DNA of 64,000 bases from Ahaetulla prasina (taxonomy: Eukaryota > Chordata > Lepidosauria > Squamata > Colubridae): assembly GCF_028640845.1 (NCBI RefSeq), contig NC_080539.1, positions 366,935,233 to 366,999,232 on the forward strand, written 5' to 3'. This document shows, piece after piece, positions 11,477 through 21,790 of this stretch. Each line of letters starts with the position of its first letter. The first letter of the stretch is position 1. Below the pieces are notes generated by a model. It saw only the letters and a list, made by a program, of their open reading frames with translations. It did not search any database and was not told where the DNA came from. The translations under genes and the position numbers were made by a program.

Positions 11477-11645
11477 TGTTGTGATTCCAGCCCCCGAACC
11501 TGGCCCCATGCCCGAAAGTGACTCAGAAAGTGAGGGGGAAGGGCCGGTAAGGCTTACCTCGGGAGCACCAATTCCTTTGGTTCAGCTCCAGGAGCCAGAA
11601 CCAGACCAGTCAGAGGATGTAATGAGGCCGTCATCCCCATTCACT
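11477..11645 (+). mobile_element. 5' part of an LTR, cut by a LINE
   Basis: Begins TGTTGTGATTCCAGCCCCC, like the other LTRs at 20848, 47316 (minus) and 48299, and keeps an open frame rich in Pro, Glu and Ser from the first bases (VIPAPEPGPMPESDSESEGE). It is interrupted at about 11646 by a LINE. Confidence 0.6.
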
Positions 11646-12058
11646 ATAGTACTGCACACCAGAACAACTAGACACAAGAACAGTTTTTCCCCGAAGGCCA
11701 TCTCTCTGCTAAACAAATAATTCCCTCAACACTGTCAAACTATTTACTAAGTCTGCATTACTATTAATCTTCTCATCGTTCCCATCACCAATCTCCTTCC
11801 ACTTATGACTGTATGACTGTAACTTTGTTGCTGGCAATCCTTATGATTTATATTGATATATTGACCATCATTTGTGTTGTAAATGTTGTACCTTGATGAA
11901 CATATCTTTTCTTTTATGTACACTGAGAGCATATGCACCAAGACAAATTCCTTGTGTGTCCAATCACACTTGGCCAATAAAAAAAATTCTATTCTATTCT
12001 ATTCTATTCTATTCTATTCTATTCTATTCTATTCTATTCTATTCTATTCTATTCTATA
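11646..12058 (+). mobile_element. CR1/L3-group LINE 3' end with ATTCT tail
   Basis: Encodes the ORF C-terminus TTRHKNSFSPKAISLLNK, then a ~250-bp 3' UTR ending in the conserved cacttggccaataaa and an (ATTCT)n tail from about 11987 to 12056. The same unit occurs at 19022, 39456(-), 43728(-), 55273, 58612 and 61614(-). I recall snake 'Snake1 (L3)' CR1 LINEs described as carrying such tails; identity with that family is inferred. Confidence 0.85.
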
Positions 12059-12181
12059 TATCTGAAAGTTGCCAAAATTGAGAAACACAGATCTAAATTA
12101 CTTAATTGTATTATAAGTTGAGCAGCCTCTCTATGGTGGAGCACAAGAGGCCTTTCTTCCCAAGGACTGGGGACTCTATAG

Positions 12182-12432
12182 CAGTGGTGAAATCCAATTT
12201 TTTTTACTACCGGTTCTATGGGAGTGGCTTGGTGGGCATGGTTTGGTTGGTGGGCATGTCTTTGTGGGCGTGGCAGGGAAAGGATGCTGAAAAATCTCCA
12301 TTCCCACCCCAATCCTAGGGGAAGAATATTGCAAAATCTCCATTCCCACCCCACTCCTGAGGCCAGCCAGAGGTGGTATTTACCGGTTCTCTGAACTACT
12401 CAAAATTTCTGCTACCAGTTCTCCAGAACCTG
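12182..12432. mobile_element. hAT-type MITE, 251 bp (ACCGGTTC family)
   Basis: Starts cagtggtgaaatcc, ends ctccagaacctg, with exact 8-bp duplication ctctatag at 12174-12181 and 12433-12440. The right terminus lacks the usual cacctctg, yet the duplication is perfect. Confidence 0.88.
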
Positions 12433-12599
12433 CTCTATAGGCTTCTGGTGGTTACTAAACTACAACTCCCAGCATTCCTCAACCATTTAATAGCCTCCTT
12501 GCTATTGCAGGTTCTAACCACAAACTGGGGCTGTTGCTTTCCTTTTAAGCAACTCTGCAGCTTTTGGAAGACCAGGAGAATTTAGTTTGGGTTAATATA

Positions 12600-13500
12600 T
12601 GATTTATAGCTGGCTTTATCAGCGGGAAATGGTGAAGAAGCAGCATAATAAAAACATGCATCTTTTAAAAAATAAAACTGTAGAAATCGAAAACACAGGA
12701 GACCATTAACCTTTCAAAGCTGCCCTTGTTAGAAAAAGAGCAAAGCAAATCAGTATTGAAATAGTGTCTTCTAACCTGGCTTTATATAAATAAATGAACA
12801 GTGTGACCTCCAGAGGCTCAGAGATCTCTCTGAGGTGGGCAAGGTATTAATTCAGCTTTTTCAGGATGCTATAATCTTATTCAGTTCATTGTTTTTGAAA
12901 CGATATGCAAACCAGAATATGTTCTTTTTATGCACGTGTAATTTTGATCTACAGTTCAGCATATATTTTTTTAAAAAAATAAAAGACATATAAAATATCA
13001 TATCAGTTACTCTGTTCAACGTTATTAACAACAACAAAAAAAACCCACACTTCCTAAAATTGCATAAGTAAAAATTGGTGCATATTAATTTTCTGGTTTT
13101 TTTAAAAAATCATTATGAAATGGAAGAAAAATCATCTTAAGGTTGTAAAAATGAGAAACGGACAAGGCTCATTTGCACGTACCGAGCGTGAACAAACCAG
13201 TAATTATCACTGTAGTACAAATTTCACTGTAGGAAGATGACACGAATCATTTGATGACTTTGTTTTGCTAATTGTATGCTAAATGCTGTTCATTTTCTGT
13301 AGTCCCATTTACAACATTAATTAAAATGCATTTTGAAAACGGAATGGTAATTAAATGGTCAAAAAGGCAAAGAGGCTAACCGTGCAATGTGATAAATGCT
13401 TGATATGAAATAGACTCTATCCAAATCACAGGGGATTTATTTCTACACCCGGACAAGAAGTTTGCAGCCTAAATTCCAAACATGAGCAATTTTGAAGAAA
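12600..13500. other. AT-rich unassigned DNA, candidate conserved non-coding
   Basis: No repeat family is visible. The stretch about 13180-13440 has homeodomain-type TAATTA and AATTAA words, balanced composition and no decay hallmarks, as conserved non-coding elements often do. That is impression only; an alignment would decide. Confidence 0.35.
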
Positions 13501-13950
13501 AAGGGTCATCAGAAGAATAATTTTGGGGTTCGTACTCGAGCCAGGGCTGCGTAAGAATAAATAAAAATGAGATCCAGACAGCTGTGAGGAAAGAAGACAT
13601 ATTTATTCCTAAAAGCAAAACAGTTTGCATTTAGGGGCCTGCTGCAGAGAAATGGGGTACAGCCGCAGATTTTTATAGGGGGAGCCTGTCTACGGTGTCA
13701 CGTGCCTATTCTAGGGTGATGCTTGAGGGGGTGTGTGTGTGTATGTCTGTGTAGGTATGTTTATTCTTGTGAACATGCAGTTCCTCTGGGAGACATAATT
13801 TAATTAACTCTGTGTTTGCAGACCTTAACCTTTGATATGTGGATTAGGTCTGGGTAACTTATTTGGGGGTTTGAGGACGTTTGAGAAAAGGATTTTGTCC
13901 TGTTTGCGATTTTTTACTTGATTGCTTTAGTTTCAGCCTGACCGTCAATT
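13500..13950 (-). mobile_element. Possible LTR fragment
   Basis: On the minus strand a TATA-like ctataaaaa (about 13670-13678) is followed about 65 bp later by AATAAA (13602-13607), the spacing of U3/R promoter and polyadenylation signals in retroviral-type LTRs. I could not place TG/CA ends or a target duplication. Confidence 0.3.
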
Positions 13951-14109
13951 ATCTAGTGGAGACACTGATTCTCAGAACATTGTGGATTCTGTTAATATTT
14001 TAAGGGAAGATGGAAACAGTATAGAGAGTAAAATATATTTTGATACAAAGAGGATCTCTTTAAAAGCATTATCTAGAATAGTGTTTCTGAAGCTTAGCAT
14101 CTTTTAGAT

Positions 14110-14215
14110 CAGAGGTCTCCAACCTTGGCAACTTTAAGCTTGGCGGACTTCAACTCCCAGAATTCTGGGAGTTGAAGTCCGCCAGGCTTAAAGTTGCCAA
14201 GGTTGGAGATCTCTG
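14110..14215. mobile_element. Palindromic hAT MITE, 106 bp
   Basis: Almost perfect hairpin with ends cagaggtctccaacc and ggttggagatctctg. Exact 8-bp target duplication ttttagat at 14102-14109 and 14216-14223. Confidence 0.93.
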
Positions 14216-14395
14216 TTTTAGATACAAGATGTGGATTTCAATTCCCAGAAGTCCCCAGCTAGTAAAAGCAAAGATCTCTGAACAATTGGTCCCCAATGCA
14301 GGCTGAAACTGTTGCCCACACCCAAAACACTCAGGGAGGGGGGGGCGCACAAAGATGCTGGAAGGAACTATGTGGCTCACAAATTGTGCATTGGT

Positions 14396-14788
14396 AGAAA
14401 AGGTGCTTGACTTACAACCATTCGTTTAGTGACCGTGGGAAGTTACATCAACATTGAAAAAATGATTTATGGCCGCTGGTCATACTTACGACAGTTGCAG
14501 AATTCCCCATGGTCACATGATCAGAACTGGGGCATTTGGTAAATGGCCTGTATTTATGACTGGCACAGCATCCCGGGGTCATGCGATCAACTTTTGCAAC
14601 CTTCCAACAAGCAAAATCAATGGGGAAGCCAGATTCACTGAACAACCGTGTGACTAACTTAATAAACTGCAGTGATTCACTTAACAACTGTGGCAAGAAA
14701 GGTCATAAAATAAAGCAAGACTCACTTAACCACTGTCTCAGCAATGGAAATTTTGGGCTCAGTTTAACAGTAAGTTGAGGACTATCTG
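14396..14788 (-). mobile_element. Tigger-like MITE, ~393 bp
   Basis: Contains the family landmarks in order: gtgcttgacttacaaccattc, ccatggtcacatgatc, tcaatggggaagccagattc, cacttaacaactgtggcaag and aagttgaggactatctg followed by TA. Confidence 0.85.
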
Positions 14789-14794
14789 TACATC

Positions 14795-15045
14795 GTGCTG
14801 AGAAAGAGAAGGAAAAGCAGGAGAGGGAGAAGGAGGAGAAGCAGGAGAGGAGGAGGAGGAGGAGAAAGAGAAGGAGGAGAGGGAGAGGGAGAAGGAGGAG
14901 GAGAAGGAGAAGCAGGAGAAGGAGGAGGAGGAGGAGGAGGAGGAGGAGGAGGAGAAGGAGAAACAGGAGAGGGAGGAGGAGGAGGAGAAGGAGGAGAGGG
15001 AAGAGGAGGAGGGGGACGGAGAAGGAGAAGGTGGAGAATGAGAAG
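14795..15045. repeat. Purine-rich GGAGAA minisatellite
   Basis: Tandem GGA/GAA/GCA trinucleotide-derived repeats on the plus strand, entirely purine apart from a few C and T. Open frames here (Arg/Gly-rich) are artefacts. Confidence 0.95.
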
Positions 15046-15149
15046 GAGAAGACTGATTTGATTCCTATTGACTTTATGGTTCCAGTTATTTTCCTGGCAA
15101 TGTGGTAGCAGTGATTTAACAGAATAACAGTTGAAAGGTCTTAGAGGTC

Positions 15150-15668
15150 TTCTAATCAGAGGGATAGAATCAAGATCACGTGAAGAGTTAATACCACTTT
15201 ATAATGCCTTGGTAAGGCCACACTTGGAATATTGCATTCAGTTTTGGTCGCCACGATGTAAAAAAGATGTTGAGACTCTAGAAAGAGTGCAGAAAAGAGC
15301 AACAAAGATGATTAGGGGGCTGGAGGCTAAAACATACGAAGAATGGTTGCAGGAATTGGGTATGTTTAGTCTAATGAAAAGAAGGATTGGGGTGACATGA
15401 TGGCAGTCTTCCAATATTTGAGGGGCTCCTACAAAGATGAGGGGATCAAACTATTTTCCAAAGCACCAAAAGGCAAACCAAAAAAGAATGGAAACTAACC
15501 AAGGAGAGAAGCAACCTAGAACTACGGAGAAATTTCCTAAAGGTGAGATCAATCAATCAATCACTGGAGGCTTTCAAAAGGAGACTGAACAATCATTTAT
15601 CTGAAATGGTATAGGGTCTCCTGCTCGAGGAATTGGACTAGAAGGTCCCTTCCGACTCTATTATTCTA
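15150..15668 (+). mobile_element. CR1 LINE 3' end
   Basis: Encodes [26 protein letters not shown].. (residues shown in part) and [14 protein letters not shown], then a frameshift, and ends with aattggactagaagg and a TATTCTATG-like tail. Confidence 0.92.
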
Positions 15669-15707
15669 TGTTCTATCTTATAGCCGCCACGCTTGAGAAA
15701 TAGTGTC

Positions 15708-16020
15708 TGAAAAGGTAAAGGTTCCCCTCGCACATATGTGCTAGTCGTTCCTGACTCTAGGGGGGCAGTGCTCATCCCCGTTTCAAAGCCGAAGAGCCAG
15801 CGCTGTCAGAAGACATCTCCGTGGTCATGTGGCCGTTATGACTCAACGCCAAAGGAGCACGGAACGCTGTTCCCTTCCCACCAAAGGCGGGTCCCTATTT
15901 TTTTCTACTTGCATTTTTTACGTGCTTTCGAACTCCTAGGTTGGCAGAAGCTGGGACAAGTAACGGGAGCTCACCCAGTTATGCGGCACTAGGGATCCGA
16001 ACCGCTGAACTAGTGTCTTA
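15708..16020 (-). mobile_element. Sauria SINE
   Basis: Reading on the minus strand: remnant tRNA head with ggttcggatccctagtgccg, the body (agctcccgttacttgtccc, gtgctcc..ggcgttgagtcat) and the 3' tail agcacatatgtgcgagggga followed by acctttacctttt, which is the Bov-B-derived tail of this squamate SINE family. The A-box end of the head is decayed. Confidence 0.88.
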
Positions 16021-17080
16021 GACGCATCAAATTAATCGTAGAATCTGCTAGAGCTGATCGCCAAACCTTGCACATGTTTTAACCTGTCACTGTTCAGCTT
16101 TTCCGCGTTTCTGGCACAGCTCTTAATCGGGCCACGTCTCGTGTTCGGGAAGACTCCGTCGGCAAAGGCAGGCTTTTAAAAGCTGTCTCCTTCCGAGATC
16201 TTCAAGAGGCTGTTAGAATTCTCTGCCCACCCAAGGCAGATGCTTCCAAAGGCAGACAATGTCATCGCACTAGCAGAGAATTCTAATAACGCTGGATCAC
16301 TTGTACCTACAAGGCAGGGAATTACTGATCCAGCAGGGGCAACGCATGAAGTCGTGGCCTGCCACGGTTTTCTCTGATAGAATTCTGGATATTGAATATG
16401 CAAAATGTGCATTAATGGGATTTTAATAACACGCTCCATTTCTTCTGCCTGGTTAGTGAGGAACCAAGGGACAAATTTGCACTCTCCTTCCTCCACCCCC
16501 CACCCCCCCACTCCGCCGGGTTGCAATTCCCTCTGAATCTTGCACAGACCAAACTTAAAACCAGCTGGTCCACATCAGAGATTCTGGCCGTCCGAGTAGT
16601 CCCACTGGATTATCCCAACTGTCAAATGTCACCCCAACGGGTTTAAAGTTTACATCTCTGGCTTGGCTGATGCATGTCTTCTGCAGAGCTGGAAATTCGA
16701 ATCCGGCTTTCTTGATACGTTGTTCTCCCAAGAAGGAAGGAAGATCTGGCTGGAGATGACACCAACTTGGCAACAGGCCACCAACATTCACTGAACTGTG
16801 CGAAGCGATGTGTGTGAGGAGCGAGAGCTGTTTCTAAAAAAAAAAATCGGCTTGGAAGGGCTATGGAGAGCAATTCATTCCCCCCAAAAGACACCGTCTT
16901 TTGAGACCGGCAGTTGGTCTTGGGAATGTCTGCAGAAGGAAACAAATGTGGTGCAATTGTAACAAGAAGAAGGTTCCTCTGTTGAGCGACTGGGTTGTAC
17001 TGACAGAAGAGAATATAACTCGGGGTTGCTCGGGGTTGAACTGTTGAACTGTTGAACTGAAACCCTTGGTGCTCTCTGAG
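16021..17080. other. Unassigned, apparently single-copy DNA
   Basis: No repeat signature. Several short open frames on the minus strand overlap here but none has a recognisable domain. Composition is balanced; conserved non-coding content is possible. Confidence 0.4.
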
Positions 17081-17085
17081 CTTGG

Positions 17086-17222
17086 TTGTTTCCTTCCAGA
17101 CATTTCATTACCCAACTAGGTAACATCATCAGTGCTAGTAAGGGGGTAGGGTTTGCTCTCCTTGTATATACCAGCGGCGTGCCCTGTCGGTGGTGGTTGG
17201 AGTGGACTTGGTGTTGCTAGTT
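17086..17222 (-). mobile_element. Penelope-like element 3' segment with hammerhead-like core
   Basis: On the minus strand CTGATGA (17132-17126) is followed by a stem TTACC..GGTAA and then GAAATGTC (17106-17099). The phrase atgaaa(c/t)gtctggaagg and the following aacaaccaagctcagagagc are typical of repeated sequences I associate with Penelope-like retroelements. The assignment is by pattern only. Confidence 0.5.
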
Positions 17223-17400
17223 AAGGAACGTGCATAAGAGTACAAGCATGCCTACCGTTCCTGTCCTATTGTTTCCTTTCGTTATAGCCAATTAATATAG
17301 TTATTACATACTCATATATATATATGCTTATATATTGTATAGTTATTACATGCTTATGCTTATATATACTATGTGACAAAAATAAATAAATAAATAAATA
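17222..17400 (+). mobile_element. LINE 3' end (GTGACAAAATAAA family)
   Basis: Matches the 3' UTR of the LINE at 49153: gtgcataagagtacaagc, cctaccgttcctgtcctattg, TA-rich region and a terminal tgtgacaaaaataaataaata tail. Confidence 0.85.
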
Positions 17401-17621
17401 GTTTGGGATGTTGCTTACTGTTAGCTTGCTTTGTCTGAGCTGGTGGTTTCTTGATTGTTGGCCTCTTGATTGTTGGTCTGATGCTAATCTTGGTGTTCAA
17501 CTCTGCTCATCTGGGTGTTGATTGCTAGTGAAGTGATGTTTTGGTATATTTGTTTTCGTAGGTTTTCACGGCTATAAGTATGTAGGTCTTGGCATATTCG
17601 GGTCTTTTCCCATGTAAGGTT
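17401..17621 (-). mobile_element. Penelope-like segment, copy 1 of a 158-bp direct repeat
   Basis: On the minus strand it reads as a segment with aacctacgaaaacaaatat and accaacaatcaagagg-type phrases. Bases 17464-17621 are identical to 17887-18044. Confidence 0.6.
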
Positions 17622-17886
17622 TTTTTTAAATTTATTTACATTTATATCCCACCCTTCTCCGAAGACTCAGGGCGGCTTACAATGTATAAGGCAATAGTCT
17701 CATTCTATTTGTATATTTACAAAGTCAACTTATTGCCCCCCCAACAATCTGGGTCCTCATTTTACCTACCTTATAAAGGATGGAAGGCTGAGTCAACCTC
17801 GGGCCGGGCTTGAACCTGCAGTAATTGCAGGCTGCTGTGTTCTAATAACAGGCTTCTTACCAGCCTGAGCTATTACGGCCCATAAT
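17622..17886 (-). mobile_element. tRNA-derived SINE with L2-like tail
   Basis: On the minus strand: aggctggtaagaagcctg head, box B-like ggttcaagcccgg, the body (gaaggatggaagg reversed region, cccagattgttggg) and the tail gccgccctgagtcttcgg leading into A-rich sequence. The same family is at 40158(-), 46405(-) and 53621(+). Its tail resembles that of the L2 at 19694-20700. Confidence 0.85.
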
Positions 17887-18110
17887 TCTTGATTGTTGGT
17901 CTGATGCTAATCTTGGTGTTCAACTCTGCTCATCTGGGTGTTGATTGCTAGTGAAGTGATGTTTTGGTATATTTGTTTTCGTAGGTTTTCACGGCTATAA
18001 GTATGTAGGTCTTGGCATATTCGGGTCTTTTCCCATGTAAGGTTGAGAATATCTTGGCAACGTTTCGACGAGGTCTCACTCATCATCTTCAGGCTGGTGC
18101 AAAGCACAAG
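17887..18110 (-). mobile_element. Penelope-like segment, copy 2 of the 158-bp direct repeat
   Basis: Repeats 17464-17621 without a difference, then continues into gagaatatcttggcaacg and tcgacgaggtctcactcatc. On the minus strand this reads gatgatgagtgagacctcg..cgaaacg, again the GATGA..GAAAC pattern. Confidence 0.6.
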
Positions 18111-18165
18111 CACGAAGCCGAAAGCACCAGCCTGAAGATGATGAGTAAGACCTCGTCGAACCTAC
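18064..18165. repeat. Inverted repeat of Penelope-like ends
   Basis: acgaggtctcactcatcatc..aggctggtgc faces gcaccagcct..gatgatgagtaagacctcgt across about 25 bp. Arms are about 36 bp with one mismatch. Confidence 0.85.
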
Positions 18166-18173
18166 ATAGATAC

Positions 18174-18240
<67 letters not shown>

Positions 18241-18305
18241 TAGATATAGATATAGATATAGATATAGATATAGATATAGATATAGATATAGTATATATAT
18301 ATATA
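18166..18305. repeat. (GATA)n and (TAGATA)n array
   Basis: About 18 GATA units, then a GATATA/TAGATA register shift and a short (TA)n. Confidence 0.97.
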
Positions 18306-19020
18306 GATTACTATTGTTTATCTCTGTGTGTCAGTCGATGGTTCATTTGTCTGACTGTCAGGCTTCCAGGAACTCTCCAGCATTTTTGGACTTGGCTTCC
18401 CAGTTGAAACTATGGTTATCCGTGTACTGAAACTGGGTTGTGTCAAGAACAGAAAACTAGAATAGAAAACTAGGACTAGGGACTGTGTGGTTGTATTATG
18501 AGGCCCTAGATCTTTGACTCAGAGCATTGATCTCTGGGAAGAGATGCTGCCTAGGGCACAATCAGATAGGAATGGACATAGCCAACAGCTGCATAATGGG
18601 CAGAGAAAGGAAGTTAGAATTCTCCTAACATCTCAGATTCTAAAAATGATGGAGGGGGATTTGAGACTTTTGAGACTTGCAACATTGATGTCAGCCTCCC
18701 CAAGTACACCAGAGCAGAGACATGATCAGATGAGCTAATTCTACTTTGTGGTAAGGCGACATTAATAAAATTAATAAAAGTCCTTTCTAGCCAGAGAAGT
18801 TGGGGTGTGTGTGTGTGTGTGTGTGTGTTTCCTTTCTAAGTCTTCTTCTGTGCCGATTATGTTGAGTTCCCTGATTGGTCCCTAGGCAGCATATTTTCTC
18901 CCCATCCTACCTCCCAAGATACCATTCCCACACCATTACACTATTTCCCAGAAGTGTAAGTTGGTGGAGGAGATGCAGAACGATCAGACTTGGAAAATAC
19001 TATCATTGGACCCAATCTCA
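18306..19020. other. Unassigned DNA with a (GT)n tract
   Basis: A (GT)n run is at about 18806-18828. No gene or interspersed repeat is recognised in the remainder. Confidence 0.4.
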
Positions 19021-19021
19021 A

Positions 19022-19260
19022 ATAAGACAAATTCCTTGTGTGTCCAATCACACTTGGCCAATAAAGAAGTCTATTCTATTCTATTCTATTCTATTCTATT
19101 CTATTCTATTCTATTCTATTCTATTCTATTCTATTCTATTCTATTCTATTCCCTTCCCTTCCCTTCCCTTCCCTTCTATTCTATTTTCTACTCTACTCTG
19201 CTCTGCTCTCTCTGCCCTACTCTACTCTACTCTACTCTACTCTACTCTACTCTACTCTAC
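19022..19260 (+). mobile_element. CR1/L3-group LINE tail with microsatellite
   Basis: Only the last ~50 bp of the LINE remains (gacaaattccttgtgtgtcc, cacttggccaataaa), followed by (ATTCT)n, (CCCTT)n and (CTCTA)n in succession. Confidence 0.9.
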
Positions 19261-19341
19261 ACCAATAATTTTAGTCTTCCTGTGGAATGGATTTCCTGGT
19301 CTGGTACACCTGGTGAGATTGACACCACCCAGAGCCTGTAG

Positions 19342-19692
19342 CAGAGATGGTATCCAGCAGGTTCTGGCCAGTTCTGGAGAACCAGTAGCAGAAATTTTGA
19401 GTAGTTCGGAGAACCAGTACCACCTCTGACTGGACCCGCCCCCATCTATTCTCTGCCTCCCGAGTCCCAGCTGATCAGGAGGAAATGGGGATTTTTCAAT
19501 ATCCTTCCCCTGGAGTAGGTTGGGAATAGAGATTTTACAGTATCCTTCCCCTGGAGTGGGGTGGGAATGGAGATTTTACAGTGTTTATGCTTCCCATGTC
19601 GTGCCCAGCAAGCCACGCCCTCCAAGCCACAACACGCCCACCAAGCCACGCGCACAGAACCAATAATAAAAAAAATTTGAATCCCACCACTG
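19342..19692. mobile_element. hAT-type MITE, 351 bp (ACCGGTTC family)
   Basis: Ends cagagatggtatcc and gaatcccaccactg; flanking 8-mers gcctgtag and gccagtag match at 7 of 8. Interior has internal duplications of the ccttcccctggagt segment, which explains the extra length. Confidence 0.87.
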
Positions 19693-19693
19693 G

Positions 19694-20700
19694 CCAGTAG
19701 GATGGGCTTTTAATGTCTCCTTAGCTTAGCCGTTGAGGTGATGGGCCGGTGTCTTGAGGCCGTGCGGGTCTGGATGGGGAGGAAGAGGCTCCGGCTCAAC
19801 CCTTCTAAGACAGAGTGGTACAGTCAGCTTACACCATTGCTGACTGTTGGGGGGGAAGAACTGACCCCCAGGGGAAGAGTGCGCAACTTAGGTGTTCTCC
19901 TGGACGATCGGCTGTCCTTAGAGGAACATTTGACGGCCGTCGCCAGGGGAGCATTTTATCAGGTTCACCTGATCCGCCAGTTGCACCCCTTCCTTGACCG
20001 GGACTCCTTACGCACGATCACTCACGCCCTCGTCACTTCCCGCCTGGACTATTGCAATGCTCTCTACATGGGGCTCCCCTTGAAGAGCACCAGGAGGCTC
20101 CAGCTAGTCCAGAATGCGGCCGCGCGGGTGATAGAGGGAGCACCGTGTTGCTCCCACATAACACCTACCCTGCGCGGCCTACACTGGCTGCCGGTGGCCT
20201 TCCAGGTGCAATTCAAGGTGTTGGTTACCACCTTTAAAGCACTCCAAGGCTTAGGACCGGGTTATTTACGAGACCGCCTTCTGCCGCCGATTGCCTCCCA
20301 ACGACCTGTGCGCTCCCACAGAGCGGGCCTCCTCAGGGTGCCGTCGACCAAACAATGCAGGTTGGCGACCCCCAGGGGGAGGGCCTTCTCTGTGGCAGCA
20401 CCGGCCCTGTGGAACGAGCTACCTCCGGGGTTACGACAGCTTCCCGACCTCCGGGCCTTCAAACGTGAACTGAAGACCTTATTATTCCAGCGAGCTGGAC
20501 TAGCCTAAGAAATATTTTAGTGAAATTTTAAATGGGTTTTTAAATCGGTTTTTACCGTTTTAGTGATTTGGCCATCAAATATTTGGTTTTAATTGTTTTT
20601 GTATTGTTATTTATTATATTGGTATTGTTGTATTTTAATATGGCTGTGAACCGCCCTGAGTCCTGCGGGAGATGGTGCGGTATAGAAGTTTAATAAATAA
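19694..20700 (+). mobile_element. L2 LINE, 5'-truncated
   Basis: An uninterrupted 256-codon frame (19738-20508) gives the C-terminal part of an L2-type ORF2: RLNPSKTE at about residues 18-25, LVTSRLDYCNALYMGLP at about 87-103, LHWLPV at about 149-154, FKALQGLGPGYLRD at about 166-179, and the AFSVAAPALWNELPPGLR end region. The RT catalytic box lies upstream and is missing. The 3' UTR ends gaaccgccctgagtcctgcg.. and AAAT repeats. GC-rich and open, so a fairly young copy. Confidence 0.9.
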
Positions 20701-20713
20701 ATAAATAAATAAA

Positions 20714-20757
<44 letters not shown>

Positions 20758-20765
20758 TAAATAAG
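20690..20765. repeat. (AAAT)n/(AAGT)n tail
   Basis: Tail of the preceding L2; AAAT units change to AAGT units and back. Confidence 0.95.
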
Positions 20766-20847
20766 TCAGAGGTTGACCTGTCATTTCCACCCTGCCTCTC
20801 TCCTCTAGAGTAGAGCACCCTGACATAGGCTCCGCCTGATCTTCAAG

Positions 20848-21369
20848 TGTTGTGTCTTGCCCGCCCTCAGAGCAGCCGGGGCCTTCTTACCTGCTCCCCA
20901 ACACTGAGGAATGTATGCCTTCCGGCCCAAGTCCTGGCTCCATGCCCCCACAAACTGCAGAAGAAGGAGCATCTCCCTGCCCCAGCCCTGACTCCATGCC
21001 CAGGCAAACGGAGCAGCTAGACCCCTCCCCCTCCTCCACAGCAGGTGAGCCTGAGGAGGGTTTACTCCCAAGAACAGCTGATTGGAGTGACCCTCGCATC
21101 AGAAGATTGGAGAGGCGGAGGCTACAGAGGGAAGGGAGGGGCAGGCCTTAATGAGTGCTGAGTCATGGAGCCACACCCCATGGCCTATATAAAGGATCTA
21201 CTTTCTGGCAGTCTCTGAGTCAGGCAAAAGTCAAACTTATCTTGCTGAAGTCACTTACTGGTCTCCTGCCTGCTCTGAGGACTTTGCTAGGACTTTGGGC
21301 AGAGCTGCAGAGGCAAGCCTGATTCGGATTTCCCGGACCCAGCCGTCAGCGGAGGAGTGGGACACGACA
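20848..21369 (+). mobile_element. Solo LTR, 522 bp
   Basis: TGTTGTGTC..GACACGACA ends and an exact 5-bp target duplication tcaag at 20843-20847 and 21370-21374. A TATA box (tatataaa, 21186-21193) follows gccacaccccatggcc. Upstream of it the U3 keeps an open frame of about 100 codons: Pro/Ser/Glu-rich, then the basic end RRLERRRLQREGRGRP. It is the same family as the minus-strand LTR at 46793-47316. No internal region or second LTR is present. Confidence 0.9.
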
Positions 21370-21374
21370 TCAAG

Positions 21375-21655
21375 TCTGCAAAGATTTGGCTAACTCACCA
21401 AGCCTCAATAGGTGAGCTACCAGAATGTTCCTTCTGGACATTAATTAGTTTTAAATATATTTAAGTATATTTTTGGAGCATCTGATTTGTAGGCTATATG
21501 GTAATATTTGAGTTTTAATTTGGGTTATGATATTTTTTAAATCCAAATGATGGACCTGGTCAGCGACACATCTCTCAGCTGGATTGAATAGAGTATCCTG
21601 TAAGCTCTCCAAATAAACAAAAAACAACCTCCAGAATCCCTAGCTTGCTTCTGAC
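21375..21655. other. Unassigned DNA
   Basis: AT-rich and without recognisable features. Confidence 0.4.
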
Positions 21656-21790
21656 CAGGGGTCTCCAACCTTGACAACTTTAAGCCCGGCGGACTTCAAC
21701 TCCCAGAATTTCCCAGCCAGCAAAACTGCCTGGGGCATTCTGGAAGTTGAAGTCCTCCAGGCTTAAATTTGCCAAGGTTGGGGACCCCTG
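21656..21790. mobile_element. Palindromic hAT MITE, 135 bp
   Basis: caggggtctccaacc..gttggggacccctg; flanks cttctgac and attctgac share 7 of 8 bases. Confidence 0.9.

Noticed and set aside
11328..11720. 130-codon frame
   Set aside because: It runs through a hAT end, an LTR start and a LINE end. I kept only the component elements.
14795..15061. Arg/Gly-rich 88-codon frame
   Set aside because: Product of the GGAGAA minisatellite.
16176..17129. Several overlapping minus-strand frames of 78-116 codons
   Set aside because: No recognisable family, mutually overlapping, no splice or codon evidence.
20848..21369. The LTR frame as a host gene
   Set aside because: It is bounded by LTR ends and a target duplication and recurs in other LTR copies, so it belongs to the retroelement.
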